Assembly: GCA_024734555.1 (NCBI GenBank)
Contig: JANPWX010000029.1
Span: forward strand, 937,072-1,001,071
Direction: 5' to 3'
Length of the DNA stretch: 64,000 bases
Source of the DNA: Trochalopteron elliotii
Taxonomy: Eukaryota > Chordata > Aves > Passeriformes > Leiothrichidae
Each line of letters starts with the position of its first letter. Position 1 is the stretch's first letter. The notes beneath the pieces were generated by a model that was not told the DNA's origin, made no database searches, and saw only the letters and a program-made list of their open reading frames with translations. Made by a program: the position numbers and the translations under genes. Below are positions 1 to 11,000 of this stretch, one piece after another.

Positions 1-2555
1 CCTGATATTCAGATAATTTTTGAAAATGTTATTTTCAATGTTATTTCTTTATAATTTTGGGGTTTTTTTTAAATGTTATTTTTTGATAGACTTTAGGGGA
101 TGGACACACATTTATAGTCTGTCAGTGATTACTGGGTGTGTTTGATAGGAGCTTTGTGGGTTTTGTTTTGATTAGGAGACCATTAACACACTTAACTCAT
201 GTGAGTGCCTGCAGGACCTCTGTGAGTGTCAGCAGCTCCTCACATCGACTCTGCCACCGGATGATGGCAAAGGTGGATTGGAATCATGTCTGAGAGCCTC
301 TGCTCCTTACTCCCAGAAAGATCCCAGAGGAAGGTGCTGGGTAATTGCTCGTTCACTCTGACTGAGAGCTCTCTCTTCATTATAAAATAAATAAATGAAT
401 AAAAGTGAAAGAAGAAATTGCACCATTTGAGAAGTAGACCAAACGTTACTTCATAATTGTTCATCAGAGAAGAGGGGAAAACAAATCCTGTGCTCTAAAG
501 CATGCAAGCACAAGAGAAAGAATTAAAGAAGCTTCTGGATCTGTGTTGCAGGCAACTGTCTTTGTTTCATCTACCTATTAGGTAAGGAATTCTCCTTTGT
601 AAAGCCATTTTGTTGATCAACATTAGACTGGAATTTTAAAAAAAAAGCTGAAACTGAATGGTATATTTTTCTAAATTATGAACAAATTATGAACACTGTT
701 ACAGTTCTCATGAGTACAGATGTGACAGGTTTTTGTATATGTCAGTTTTATTATGACAGATATTTGAAGAATATGTAAATCCAGCTAAGATGGACATACT
801 ACCCAAGTGTGGCAGTAGTTTTATTCTACTACTTCTGCTTCTTGATTTGCTTGGCATGGCCCAGTAGAGCAGGATGGAATGGCAAATATCTCTCTGTCAT
901 GGTCTGTAACGGGGTCCTGTGGCCATTAAATCTGAAATGACACCTGTCAGGAGCAAGGCTAGCCAAGGCAGCAGCAGAGGAGAAGGCTGAGGTAGAACTG
1001 ATGGAGCAGTTGGTGTTTAGGAAATGGAACACACAGCACACAGCTACTGTTTTTAATAAGTGTGTCAGGTGCCTTGTTTTGCAGTAGGTGTTGCAGGCTG
1101 GCTCTGGGATCTCCTTTCAAGCCAATCAGGACAAATTTGGAAAGAGAGAATAGCTTATAATTTGCTGCCTTCTTAATAAAAGGCAGACGTGAAAGAGAGG
1201 AGCTGCTGGACTGTCTGACTGAGGACAGACATCACAACTCTGCAGTGCAGGCAGAAAAAACCATCATGTTTGCAGCGCTGCCTGACAGCAGAAACAAGGG
1301 TGTTGAACTGAGGATTTTGTAGTGGACAAGGTTGGATGGAAACAGTTTAAAAGGCAGCTAGATAAGCCCACTCAGGGCTACAGCCTGCTTCCTGATCCAG
1401 GACACAAATAGACACTTTGCTTTACTATTCCTTTAGATTACAGCTACAGAGGCGAATTAAATTGGAGGCTGTTTGGTTTTTTTTCAGGTGCCTTAGTGTT
1501 TTGGTGTTTTAGAATTTTATTTCTCTGCTTTTCTATTGCAACATTTACTATTGTCAGGTTCTAATTTGAAAATGTAGGCAAAGAATTGTATGTTTTTCTC
1601 TCAGTTAGATTAGATAACATTCTGATCAGATTTCCCTGACACATGCTGCCTTCTGCCTTCAGAGAGCACTGGGGTTCTGTGCTGCTCTAGGAATCTAATG
1701 ACACCTGCAGATTAAACCTGAAACAAATCAAAAAAAGTCTTCTAGAGAAAAAAGCACACAGTGTTCATAAAATCTTCCACAGCATTAAAAAATAATATAT
1801 TCATTATATAAATAAAATATAATTCTCTATTTGCAAATTGTTAATAAAATAATATATGGATATCAGGTTGGCATTGACTAAAAGAGAAATTCAGGATAAT
1901 TCACTGAGGCTTTGGAAAAAACAGTAAAAGGACACTCAGTTAAAATATTCTTGCTTGTCTGTCACCTCTCCATCATCCTTTTCCTTTTCTGACAAGAATC
2001 CAGAGATTACCAATAAAACGGATAATATGAGAGACTGAGGACCAACCATTTGTGGTTACAAGAAACTGCTTTATAACAAACTTGATACAAAGATAAGCCC
2101 CTCCATTTGAAGCAGTAACTGTCTGGCCATTTCCTCTCCCAAATTCTCTCTGATATTTCTAATTGTAATGTGTGTCAGTTTAAATAAACCCGAAAGAACA
2201 ATAGTCATATGGCATAGAGAGAGGTAAAAATTACAAAGATCTGCAAATATTTAGGATGTTACTGTCCCGTACAAGGAGGTTACCAGGACTGATGGCATGG
2301 AAAGCATGGGAATTCCTCAGCTGCTTCCCCTCACTTGTGCATTGACCCAATGGCTTGGCAGTGCTGCTGTGTTGGTGGAATCTTCTGGCAGTTTGAGCAG
2401 GACCAGGTGAAGGTTGCTGCTTGTGCTCATGGCCTGCAGGAAATCTTCCCAAGTTCCACATTTACCATTCTATTTTATGCAGAATGCCCTCAAACTCTAA
2501 TCATAAGAATTAACAACAAAATCTTCAAAAGGATATCCATTAAACATAGAGATAC
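1..2555. other. AT-rich stretch without a recognisable gene
   Basis: I see no coding region, RNA gene or classified repeat in this stretch. Open frames are under about 80 codons and have no domain-like composition. A good GTAAGG splice-donor string at about 580-586 follows a weak acceptor-like TTGCAG, but the block between is only about 30 nt. The segment around 1780-1860 is very AT-rich. It is read as intergenic or intronic DNA. Confidence 0.6.
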
Positions 2556-2560
2556 AAATA

Positions 2561-2605
2561 CATATATATATATAGAGAGAGAGATGTACACACACACACA
2601 TATAC
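2561..2605. repeat. Compound dinucleotide microsatellite (AT/GA/CA)
   Basis: Adjoining short runs of AT, GA and CA dinucleotides, joined by a short GATGTA spacer, form a simple compound microsatellite. Short open frames that cross it on both strands have low-complexity translations and are not genes. Confidence 0.8.
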
Positions 2606-2609
2606 AATC

Positions 2610-4205
2610 TGCTTTATGTTTTCTTACATAAATGAGAACTGATCTATACTTAAGAACAATAAACAGGCAGAACCAGAAGGCTATTGGCTTGGGAGATTTT
2701 TTTTTGTGGTCATCACAGGGAGACAAAAATGTGAAACATTATTTCACAACATGACACTTGTTTCTGTTTTTCGGGTTTTTTTTGTGAAGTCTAAGAAAGC
2801 AAAGGTGTGGCTGTCATCTTTTTAGTGGTTAGTTACACAGCATATGACCAAAACTCCCCAGATGTAAATAGACCTAATTATTTATAGTTGAATCTGCATA
2901 TTTGAAAATACAGTATCTTGCATATAATTCTACCACTCTGTGGGGAGTATATTGTTTGACAGAAATAAGATGTTTTGATTCACCAGAAAACACTTAAAAA
3001 TACAACAGTAACAAAGTAGTGCACAAACACAAAAAATAGTGATGATATTTTTATATGTCCATATAGTGAGCTTCTTGGAATATATTACATCAATCCTCAC
3101 TTATTTAATCTTGAAATACCCAAACCATTATTTCCTGTATTACATCCAGTCCTGTAATAATCCTAAAACATTATTAGTGTCCAATGATGTGAAGTCAAGT
3201 GCTTCTAAAAAAAGCTTCTTAAGCGCAGTGCAAAGAAACCCACATCCTAAGAGTTATTTCTGATGGAGTGCAGGACATTAAAATGCTGCTAGATGATATC
3301 CCAGCTTGGGTTTAAAGAATTAATGAAGAACAAATGTTCTAGCTGACATGTAAGCATGAAATTCTCTCTGTGGGTTGACCTTCATTCTTCTGCAGTTAGT
3401 TAATGAGGATTCTCTTTGTTATCTTTCTTGCCGAAGAACCTCAGGGCCTTGTATCATTATTGAATGAACACAATGTCACCTCAGCTGGCAGAAATGTTTT
3501 GTCTTTTGTCAGGAAAAGAAGTTTCCTCGTGTCAGCTGGTGAAAGCACAACACGGCAACAAGCAATTGAGACCAGACATTTCAATTCAGCCAGCTTAGCC
3601 CAGTGGAGATGTTGAACCTGCTGTAGTTGTTTTGATCAAAATATTCAGGCTTCATTATTCTACGACTCTTGCATCTACTCCTCAAGTTTGTGATGGATTG
3701 TTATAAATTAATGATAAACAAAAGCATTTTATCTGGAGAACTGCTCTCAATATTCCCCTTTTGACAGCTAATTGCCATTTGTTGTAGAACAGTATGTATT
3801 TTCTTTGAAATGAAAGCCTAAAGAACAGCTGCTTTTTATCCAATTCAAAATGACAAGTGTATTGTTAACTACCTGAGGATCTTGTGAGGTGGGGATCACA
3901 TCTGCTCAGAAAACTGGAGCTGTAAATTTGAGCTCTTCTGTGAGCTGTATCTATTATGCAGAGCTGTAGAACTGGTAGAATGATAATTGCAAATTTCATC
4001 CAAAAAGGGTGGATTGTTTGGAGTGCCTACAACACTCGTATGGTTTCCCCATTGCTCAGGGTACCTATACTCATTACACACAGCAGAAAAACCCCTCTCT
4101 CCCCTCCCCCTACCAGAAAAAAAAAAAAAAAAGACTGTTCTGTTTGTACTTAAAAGTGACACAGGAGGTGAGAAAAGGAATTCATGGCAAACAGTGCGAG
4201 AAAAA
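2610..4205. other. Unique AT-rich sequence, no gene seen
   Basis: No gene or classified repeat is recognised. A run of 16 A at 4117-4132 follows a C-rich stretch at about 4093-4113 and lies just upstream of the CR1 tail. Short open frames that overlap on both strands near 3900-4266 are created by this low-complexity run and by the CR1 sequence. Confidence 0.55.
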
Positions 4206-4207
4206 GT

Positions 4208-4590
4208 TATTTATGAATTATTCATCCAATCATAACAAAACCCACAGAGCCTCATCCTGGCCTTGAACACTTCTAGGGACAGGGAATCCACAACTTCTTT
4301 GAGCAGTGTGTGCCAGTGTCTCACTAACCTCCCAGTAATAAAGAAATTTTTCTTAATATCCTGTCTAACCCTGCCCTCTGGCAGTGGGAAGCCATTCCCC
4401 TTGTCCTGTCACTCCAGGCCCTTGTCCAAAGTCCCTCCCCAGCTCCTTGGAGCCTCTTTAGGCACTGGAAGGGGCTCTGAGGTCTCCCCAGAGCCTTCTC
4501 TTCTCCAGGCTGGACAGCCCCATCTCTCTCAGCCTGTCTCCATTGGAGAGGTGCCCCAGCCCTCTGAGCATCATCCTGGCCCTCCCATGC
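4208..4590 (-). mobile_element. CR1 LINE 3' end, 5'-truncated, unusual tail
   Basis: Read on the minus strand, this block follows the avian CR1 3' region. Around 4500 it contains the segment meaning 'gctg-tccagcctggagaag' followed by 'agaaggctctggggagacct'. It continues through a degenerate form of the C-terminal part of the reverse-transcriptase ORF and a 'gtgttcaaggccagg' motif near 4260-4280. The usual 8-bp ATTCTGTG-type terminal repeats are absent. The tail instead reads into a 'ggatgaataattcat' sequence at about 4212-4226, which is shared with the fragment at 6478-6546. The element is 5'-truncated, as CR1 copies usually are, and the reading frame is broken. The 5' boundary, near 4590, is approximate. 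Confidence 0.85.
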
Positions 4591-4599
4591 CACTGTGCT

Positions 4600-5371
4600 C
4601 TTTCCCATTGCACAAAGACACATTTGCATTGTAATAAATCACAGCAGGATCAGTCTGTTCTCTGTCAAAACTTCTTATGAGAACCATCCTAGAAAAGACA
4701 AAAACTCAGGCTTTCCTTTGGAAAGTGAGAGACATAGGCAGGAGTTCTTATTCCAGTTAATATTTGTCTATTTTTTTACTCAGAGATGTCTCCTCTCTGA
4801 GACTTTGATTAGAATTTAATTTGGCCACTTTTGCTTTCAAGAGTGTGGGGGAGCTAGGATATCATGAAATAAATTGTATGTGGTAAATCAGATAAGAAAA
4901 CAAACGTGGTTGGAAATTTCAGATCACTCCAAGCTGAACTCTTGTGTGAGATAATGGTGATTATTTTATTTAAATAGGTTGGCTACTTTAATACTGTGAA
5001 GAGCAATAGTCTGTTATAGTCTGTGTCATAAGGTAATGAGCAGCAGCAAATGAGATCTGAAATTATATGATATATTCAGAGGTTTTTTATGTTGCACTTT
5101 GCCTTGTAGACACTTTCCCTTTTCTTTTAAAAAGTATTAGATTATTAGATACACATCATTATCATCAATCCCATTAGTTATTAATGTAAAATGGGAAGGA
5201 ATGGCATTTGTGAGGTTTTTTTATCCCAATATTCAGCTTGAATTTCATAAACTGCATTTTTGAGCTGACAGGGACATATGTTTTCTTAAAGTCATTAAAA
5301 TAATGCTGTATTAAATACTTATCTAAAGTAAGACAAGTACAACTGTGATACCTTCTGGTTATTAGGATACA
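4600..5371. other. AT-rich stretch without a gene
   Basis: No gene or recognised repeat is visible. Open frames are short and the composition is AT-rich. The stretch separates the CR1 copy from the first copy of an unclassified direct duplication. Confidence 0.5.
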
Positions 5372-5502
5372 TATGCCTAATATACATTAATTTTGGAGTC
5401 CCTGAGGGGACAGCCTTGTTATTAATACAGCAAAGAACAGCTGAGTGAGCATATGGTTTATTAAGACATGCTTATATTAATTATATGTGAATACTATTCA
5501 AA
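5372..5502. repeat. Unclassified diverged duplicate, copy A
   Basis: About 130 bp that aligns, by eye at roughly 75-80% identity, with 7921-8055 in the same orientation. The best-matching core reads 'cttgttattaatac' here at 5415-5428 and is followed in both copies by 'gcatatggttta' (5449-5460). The match fades gradually at both ends. I do not recognise it as CR1, LTR or a known SINE. It may be two copies of an old interspersed repeat or an old local duplication. The orientation is arbitrary. Confidence 0.6.
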
Positions 5503-5504
5503 AG

Positions 5505-6470
5505 GGTCACTGTTCTATAACTGAGAGACCCTTTGTGATCACTACTTAGGAACTCAAAGCTCAGTAGGATTAGTCTTGATCCAATCTATTTGTCTCTGGC
5601 TGGAAAAATCATTATATTTGTGTCTAGGCTGGAAATTAATGAAACACTTCAGAACTTAAGACCATGACAACTCAAGCAATTAATGAATATGCAAGAACTG
5701 AAGGAAATTTTGCAGTCATGATGATTTTGCATATCATATGTGGGAAGTCTAAAGCTCACATATTTCTGTAATACCTTATGCAGCAATCTGATTTGTAATG
5801 CAGCCTTGCACAATGTATATGATAAGAAAAAATTGGCAGTTGCAGGCCAAAACTAAAAACCAACTACAATCCTGTCTGCATGGCTTCCATCCCTCTACTG
5901 CTCAACTTATTTGCTTTTTGAATATTGTAATTCCTGCTCTGTTACCTAAAACCTAAAGTGAAAATTGCTGATGATCTGTTGCTCTTAAGGCTGTTTTTCA
6001 TTCCAGGAGATGAGACAGCCTGCACTGTCTCCTGAAGTGCATCACTGCATTTTTACTGGAGTGCCAGGCAGAGGATTGTTTAAGCATGAAAACAAAAGCA
6101 ATGTGGATTCAGCCTTGGAGAAGGAGACCCAGTGGGGAACAAGCTGCAGACTCTTCAGTTGTATCTTTCTTTTTCTCACCCTAAATCTCCTCTGATCCCA
6201 GAAAAGGTGCAGTTCATACCCAACACCCGGACTCAGAGGTTCTGTGTCAGCTTTGTGTGACGTCTGACAAGGTGCAGGGTTCCTGCGGCAGTGCTGGGAC
6301 AGAGCAGGCCCTGCCTGGCCTTGGCTGTCACTTGGCTCCCGACCCAGGGCCTGGCACAACTGCAGGAAAAAATGCACTCGGAGAAAAAATGGTTTCATTA
6401 ATGTTTCTCCTTGTTCTGTGGATAGAGAATGCCATATTGGATATTTCCCTCTGTTAGCAGAAAACTCAAA
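5505..6470. other. No gene seen; short GC-richer block at its end
   Basis: The left part is AT-rich and featureless. From about 6010 to 6370 the sequence becomes GC-richer. A 164-codon open frame on the minus strand (6042-6536) crosses this block but starts inside the adjoining CR1 tail and shows no recognisable domain, so it is not called a gene. Confidence 0.5.
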
Positions 6471-6477
6471 CAGAATG

Positions 6478-6546
6478 TATGAATTATTCATCCAGCTGTA
6501 ACAAAACCCACAGACTCCCATCCTGGCCTTGAACACTTCCAGGGAT
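6478..6546 (-). mobile_element. Short CR1 3'-tail fragment
   Basis: About 69 bp nearly identical to the tail of the copy at 4208-4590. It has the same 'gaattattcatcca' block, the same 'aacaaaacccacaga' block and the same 'cctggccttgaacactt' block in the same order. On the minus strand this is the last few dozen bases of a CR1 copy with a non-standard 3' end. Sequence beyond 6546 no longer resembles CR1, so the copy is severely 5'-truncated. Confidence 0.7.
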
Positions 6547-6549
6547 TGG

Positions 6550-7920
6550 CTGTGTGGGCTTGTTCTGGCTGCTCCTTCTGCCCCACAAAATCCCTCTCTC
6601 TGGGACTGGCCACCAACAGTGGCCCCTTGAGCCCATGGCGTGGGTCAATCAGAACATTCTGCCCCTTGTGAGGCTCTTGGTGAGGAATATTCCAGAGTAG
6701 CCTGGGAGTGCTGGAGCTACATCAGGGAAGAGGTTTTCTGAGCTCTCCCTGGGTCACATAAAGCTAAAGAAAAGACAAAACCTTACGGTTTTTGTTGATT
6801 TGTTTGTATTTGGTTTCGTTTAAAAGGTGTTCTCAGGAGGTGAGTGGGTATTTTCCTGCCCTGGTTTGGTTTTCAATACCCAATTTCCAGGCCTGTGGGG
6901 GAGCTGTGTGTGGACATTTGATCCATGGGAGGATGGTCAGCAGCTCCCAGCCTGGCTGAGGGACAGGAGCATCAACAGCCTCCTGTGGGCTGCAGCTCTG
7001 GGAGTTTTAATCATGGTTTTGGTAGCTCCTGGTTTATTCAGTGAGGTATTCAAGGTGCAACACTGATATAGAGATCCTGAGGTTGGAAAGCATGGGACGA
7101 GCTGCAGCCTTTTTTCAGGGGAAGCATTTTAGAGTCATGGTCTGAGAGCAGGCTGTGGCAGGTAGCTCTTGGTGGCTGTCTCTCCCCTGTAAAGGAGAGG
7201 CCTTCATAGTTCCCAATATCTCTCAGTAATTTCTTTTTTATTTTGGCATTTAGCTTTTAACCCTTTTCAGTTACTAAACCTTGTAGCTGACCTAAAGAAA
7301 TGACAGATTTTGGGGGTATTTTTTTTAGTCATACAACTTACGCAAAAAAAAGGAATAAATAATATTATAACAGTAGGCCATAAACGACTTTGCTGATTTC
7401 CCAAAATATTCTTCATAGCCTTCAAGAGCAAATACAAGCACCTGCTTTATTCAGTGCAGGGAGGCATCTGTTAGCTCCATTGGAAATGCAAACATATATT
7501 TATAGAATGTTTGGTGGCTGAAATGTATTTTTTATGTATTAAGCTTCATATTTAAAGCTTTTTTTCTTTCTTTTATGTGAGTGGTTTTTTCCTAAACTAA
7601 TTAGTAAACACTGCTGGTGTTTGACATATATTAAGTGTCCTGGAAGCTGGAAAACAAAGTTCCTAAATGATGGTATGGCTGGTAAAGGACTGAAATCTCC
7701 TGACACAAACTGTGAATTTGTTACTTGAATTGTAAGGAGCTGAGCATTTGAAAATTGACACAATTCCATAAAGTCTTAGTACCAGAAGAGACAGGTGTTG
7801 TACTTTAATCACACCAGAAGAAACAGTTGATGTATAGTGTAACAGCAATAATTCCAAGCTAGAAGCCTACAAATAATCTAGCTGCAAATTATATTGTCAA
7901 GAGAATCAAAATACTTTGTA
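6550..7920. other. Mixed-composition stretch, no gene recognised
   Basis: The first about 500 bases (6550-7060) are GC-richer than their surroundings and carry short open frames without recognisable domains. The remainder is AT-rich. I recognise no exon, RNA gene or classified repeat. Confidence 0.5.
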
Positions 7921-8055
7921 ATGTATTCTAATGCATATTAATTCGAGAGCCCTATAGGGGACAGTCTTGTTATTAATACACAGAGGAACAGATGTGATAG
8001 CATATGGTTTACCAACTTGTATTTATGTTAATTCTATGTAAATAGGATTTTAATA
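7921..8055. repeat. Unclassified diverged duplicate, copy B
   Basis: Partner of 5372-5502, about 2.55 kb downstream in the same orientation. It shares the 'ggggacag-cttgttattaata' core and the downstream 'gcatatggttta' block, with several small insertions, deletions and substitutions between the copies. It is not recognised as any repeat class I know. The divergence suggests the copies are old relative to the young-looking LTRs near the window's end. Confidence 0.6.
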
Positions 8056-8059
8056 AGGT

Positions 8060-11000
8060 AGCATAAGTCTATAGCTTAATTTTCCTAATATATCTTTCTT
8101 TGAAGATGATAATGGAATTATCTAAATTGGGGTCTAGGATCATAGGAAAGGTTGGTGGAAAGAGTCCATTTTATGTAAGACATAAAAGGGGGTAAAAAAG
8201 CATCCCTTTTTGAACATTTTGTCATCATTTAAGCTTTCAGTGAAGAAATTAGAATTATTTTATTCACCAATTCTGCCATTTCTAAAAACAGCTTGATATC
8301 TACTCTTACCATTTTTAGATTCTTGTCTATTTTGTGTCGATTTTTGGTAGTTTGAACTTCCATTCAGCTGTCTTTGGGAAACTCAAAATTTTGTAGAATG
8401 CCAGAAAATTTCCAGCATTACCTTCTATCTGATGTCCACTGCACTTGCTCTGCCAGCTCCTCTCTGGCTGTCAGCTGGGAAAGCTCTGAGTGCATTTCTC
8501 TCTCAGCTCAGGCTCCTCGGCAGCTTTCTCTGGGGCACAACTTTTTTTAATTATGCTCCCAGGCACTGCTTGGAGCCATTTCAGTTTGTGATGAGAACAG
8601 AGTAAGCAATCTGTGTTCCTGCAAGCAGCTGAGGAAATACAGTACTAATCAGCACTAGTGCTTCAGAGGACTTTGGAAAAGTTTCTGCCTGCTATTAGGA
8701 ATTTCTGGTTTAAGTTGTTGAATCAAACTTTTGTGTCACCTTCTGTTGAGCTGCACTGTTATAGTTTGGAAAGTTGAGTTCTGTGTCTCTGGCCTAAAAA
8801 GCCCCAAGATGCATTGCCTGGAACTTCCAGTTCATAACTGGAAAATGGTAAATTGAGAAAAAGAATGATTTCTCTCCCCAATAAATAGAGTTATTGCTTT
8901 CGTCTTTCAAGAAAAAAAAATAATTCTGAAACTTATTTTGCATTTCTAAAGAACAGGGAGCTTGGGGAGTGAGAAGTGGAAATGCTAAATTTGTTTAAGC
9001 TTAAACGCAGCTTATAAAGGAGTCTAGGAAAACTTTGTTGTGCAGGTATGTCAGAAATACTTTGTTTGGGTTTAGTTGTTTTTATTTTTGCCTCCAGGTT
9101 TAGAGAAGTTGTTTAGAATACCCCATGTGCAGTGTTCTGTGATTATGTTTTTAATAAGTCAACAGCAGGGTTTGAAATTGTAATTATTTGAAAAATGCTG
9201 ATGAAAATAATACTTCAATGTAAATACCAAAAAAATCTTAGGGTGCTTAGCTCTTTTCTATTCTGTTTGTCATATCTTGGGTGTAATTGAGGACCCACAA
9301 AAGCAACAGGCAATTCCTTCTAGCAAAATACTGCTTCTAGGGTCTAGTAAAGAGAGCAGGAATGCACAGTATTTCACAGAATGGGTAAGGCTGGAAGCCT
9401 CCAACTTCCCTTCTCAAGCTTTTGGAAATAGTACATATGCATCTGGACAACTCTATGGAAACAGTACTTAAGACACAAGAGACAATGAAAATACTTTTAT
9501 TTTTTGATTCTCTAGACAGATAAACAAATACCCTGGGAAAAAAAAATGAAAGCTAAGCAAAACAATCTTAAAAATTTAGGATTTTTTTGTGTTCTTGTGT
9601 CTATATTTATAATAAACCTTGCAGTAAGTGGTCAGCAAGGAATATTTCCTCTCACCATGAGATACATCTCTGCTTATATCAAGAAACACTGGAGATTCAT
9701 AATACAAGCAAAGTGAAGGGACTGTTTGTGTCATCAGCAACAGGGGGTTATTGGATCATACATCTTTACCTGACAAGAGCTGGCAATTTAATCTGACAAG
9801 TTTCCTGCCAATGAGGACAGCTTTAGGAGTTCAGCTGCCTTGGTAAAGATTTGACATGTCACTGAGGGATGTTGTGCACAAGCCTGACAATAAACTGGAA
9901 CTTGCTAATGCAGTTTAGGGTAGCTGTGAAAATTTATTAGAAACCAGAGTCTGTAAAATTACTCTAGTCCAGAAATGTTTTTCCTTCCCTGCTGAATATA
10001 TGTGATATTTAATGCATGACACATATTTAAAATCTTGTTTCCTGATCATGTAAAACAAATCTACAGTAATGCCCATGAAATGGCAAGGAATTCAGTTAAA
10101 GGCATGGGAGAATAAACAGAATGAGAGGGCTGCCTTCTATATCCAGAGGAGAAGCCTGTGTAAACTGAAGGTTTGGCTGTGTTCTGCTTGCAAATCTTAT
10201 TCTTGTACCCTGGACAGGGATCTAAAAGGACTTTAGAGGCATGCAAAGGTCCAGGTGATATCTGAGGATCACTTGCAGCTGGACACCAGGCTCATGGTAT
10301 GGGCACTGGACCAAAGTTTGCAGACACCTTTCAGCAAACACTCCAAACGCTCTTTTAATTCTGGCTACCAGCTGAACATGAAGGAAAAATAAATTTGTGT
10401 TTGTTTTGCAAAAGTAACTTGTTTCAATATGATGTGAAAAAATATCAGCTGCATATTAAATAAATTTCTAAGTTTGAAATGGGGATTTTTGAGGTGTTTG
10501 GGATAAGGCATTCCTAATCCCAAATGGTGAAACTGATCCTGTAGCAGTTCAGCACTCTGAGATGTGTTGACAAATGTCACCTGGAAAAATATTAGTAATG
10601 AACTCACAAAATTTGTTAATAAATTTTGAATGAGAGAATTGTGCATAAAAAGAACACTGGAAAGAATTAAAAGATCTGCCAGAGTGCATGTTCAATAATA
10701 GAGACTTTTTTGAATCATTTCTTTGTTAGCTCTTGATAACCCTTGGAGAAAGGCACATTTAATACACCTACCTTTCCTAATGTGGATATTTTTATAATTT
10801 CTAACCAGGCAGTCTTCTTGAAATTTCATGGTAACAGAAAACGGTATCATTGCTTGAAAACTTCATTGATTGCTGAAGGAAGATGAATCATTTTCCTCTT
10901 GCTGCACATTTTGTGACTTAACTGAGGCAGGTGTCTGGGCAAACTGTCTATAATAGTGTCTGGATAGATTTTTATAGTTGTCAATATTAAGGTGGGTTAT

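Noticed and set aside
6042..6536. The longest open frame in the window (164 codons, minus strand)
   Set aside because: It begins inside the CR1 tail fragment, crosses a GC-richer block where stops are rarer, and has no recognisable domain or splice context.
9373..9410. Possible CR1 terminal remnant (TCACAGAATGGGTAAGGCTG)
   Set aside because: Only about 40 bp resemble the CR1 end, with no body sequence attached. It could be a relic but is too short to support.
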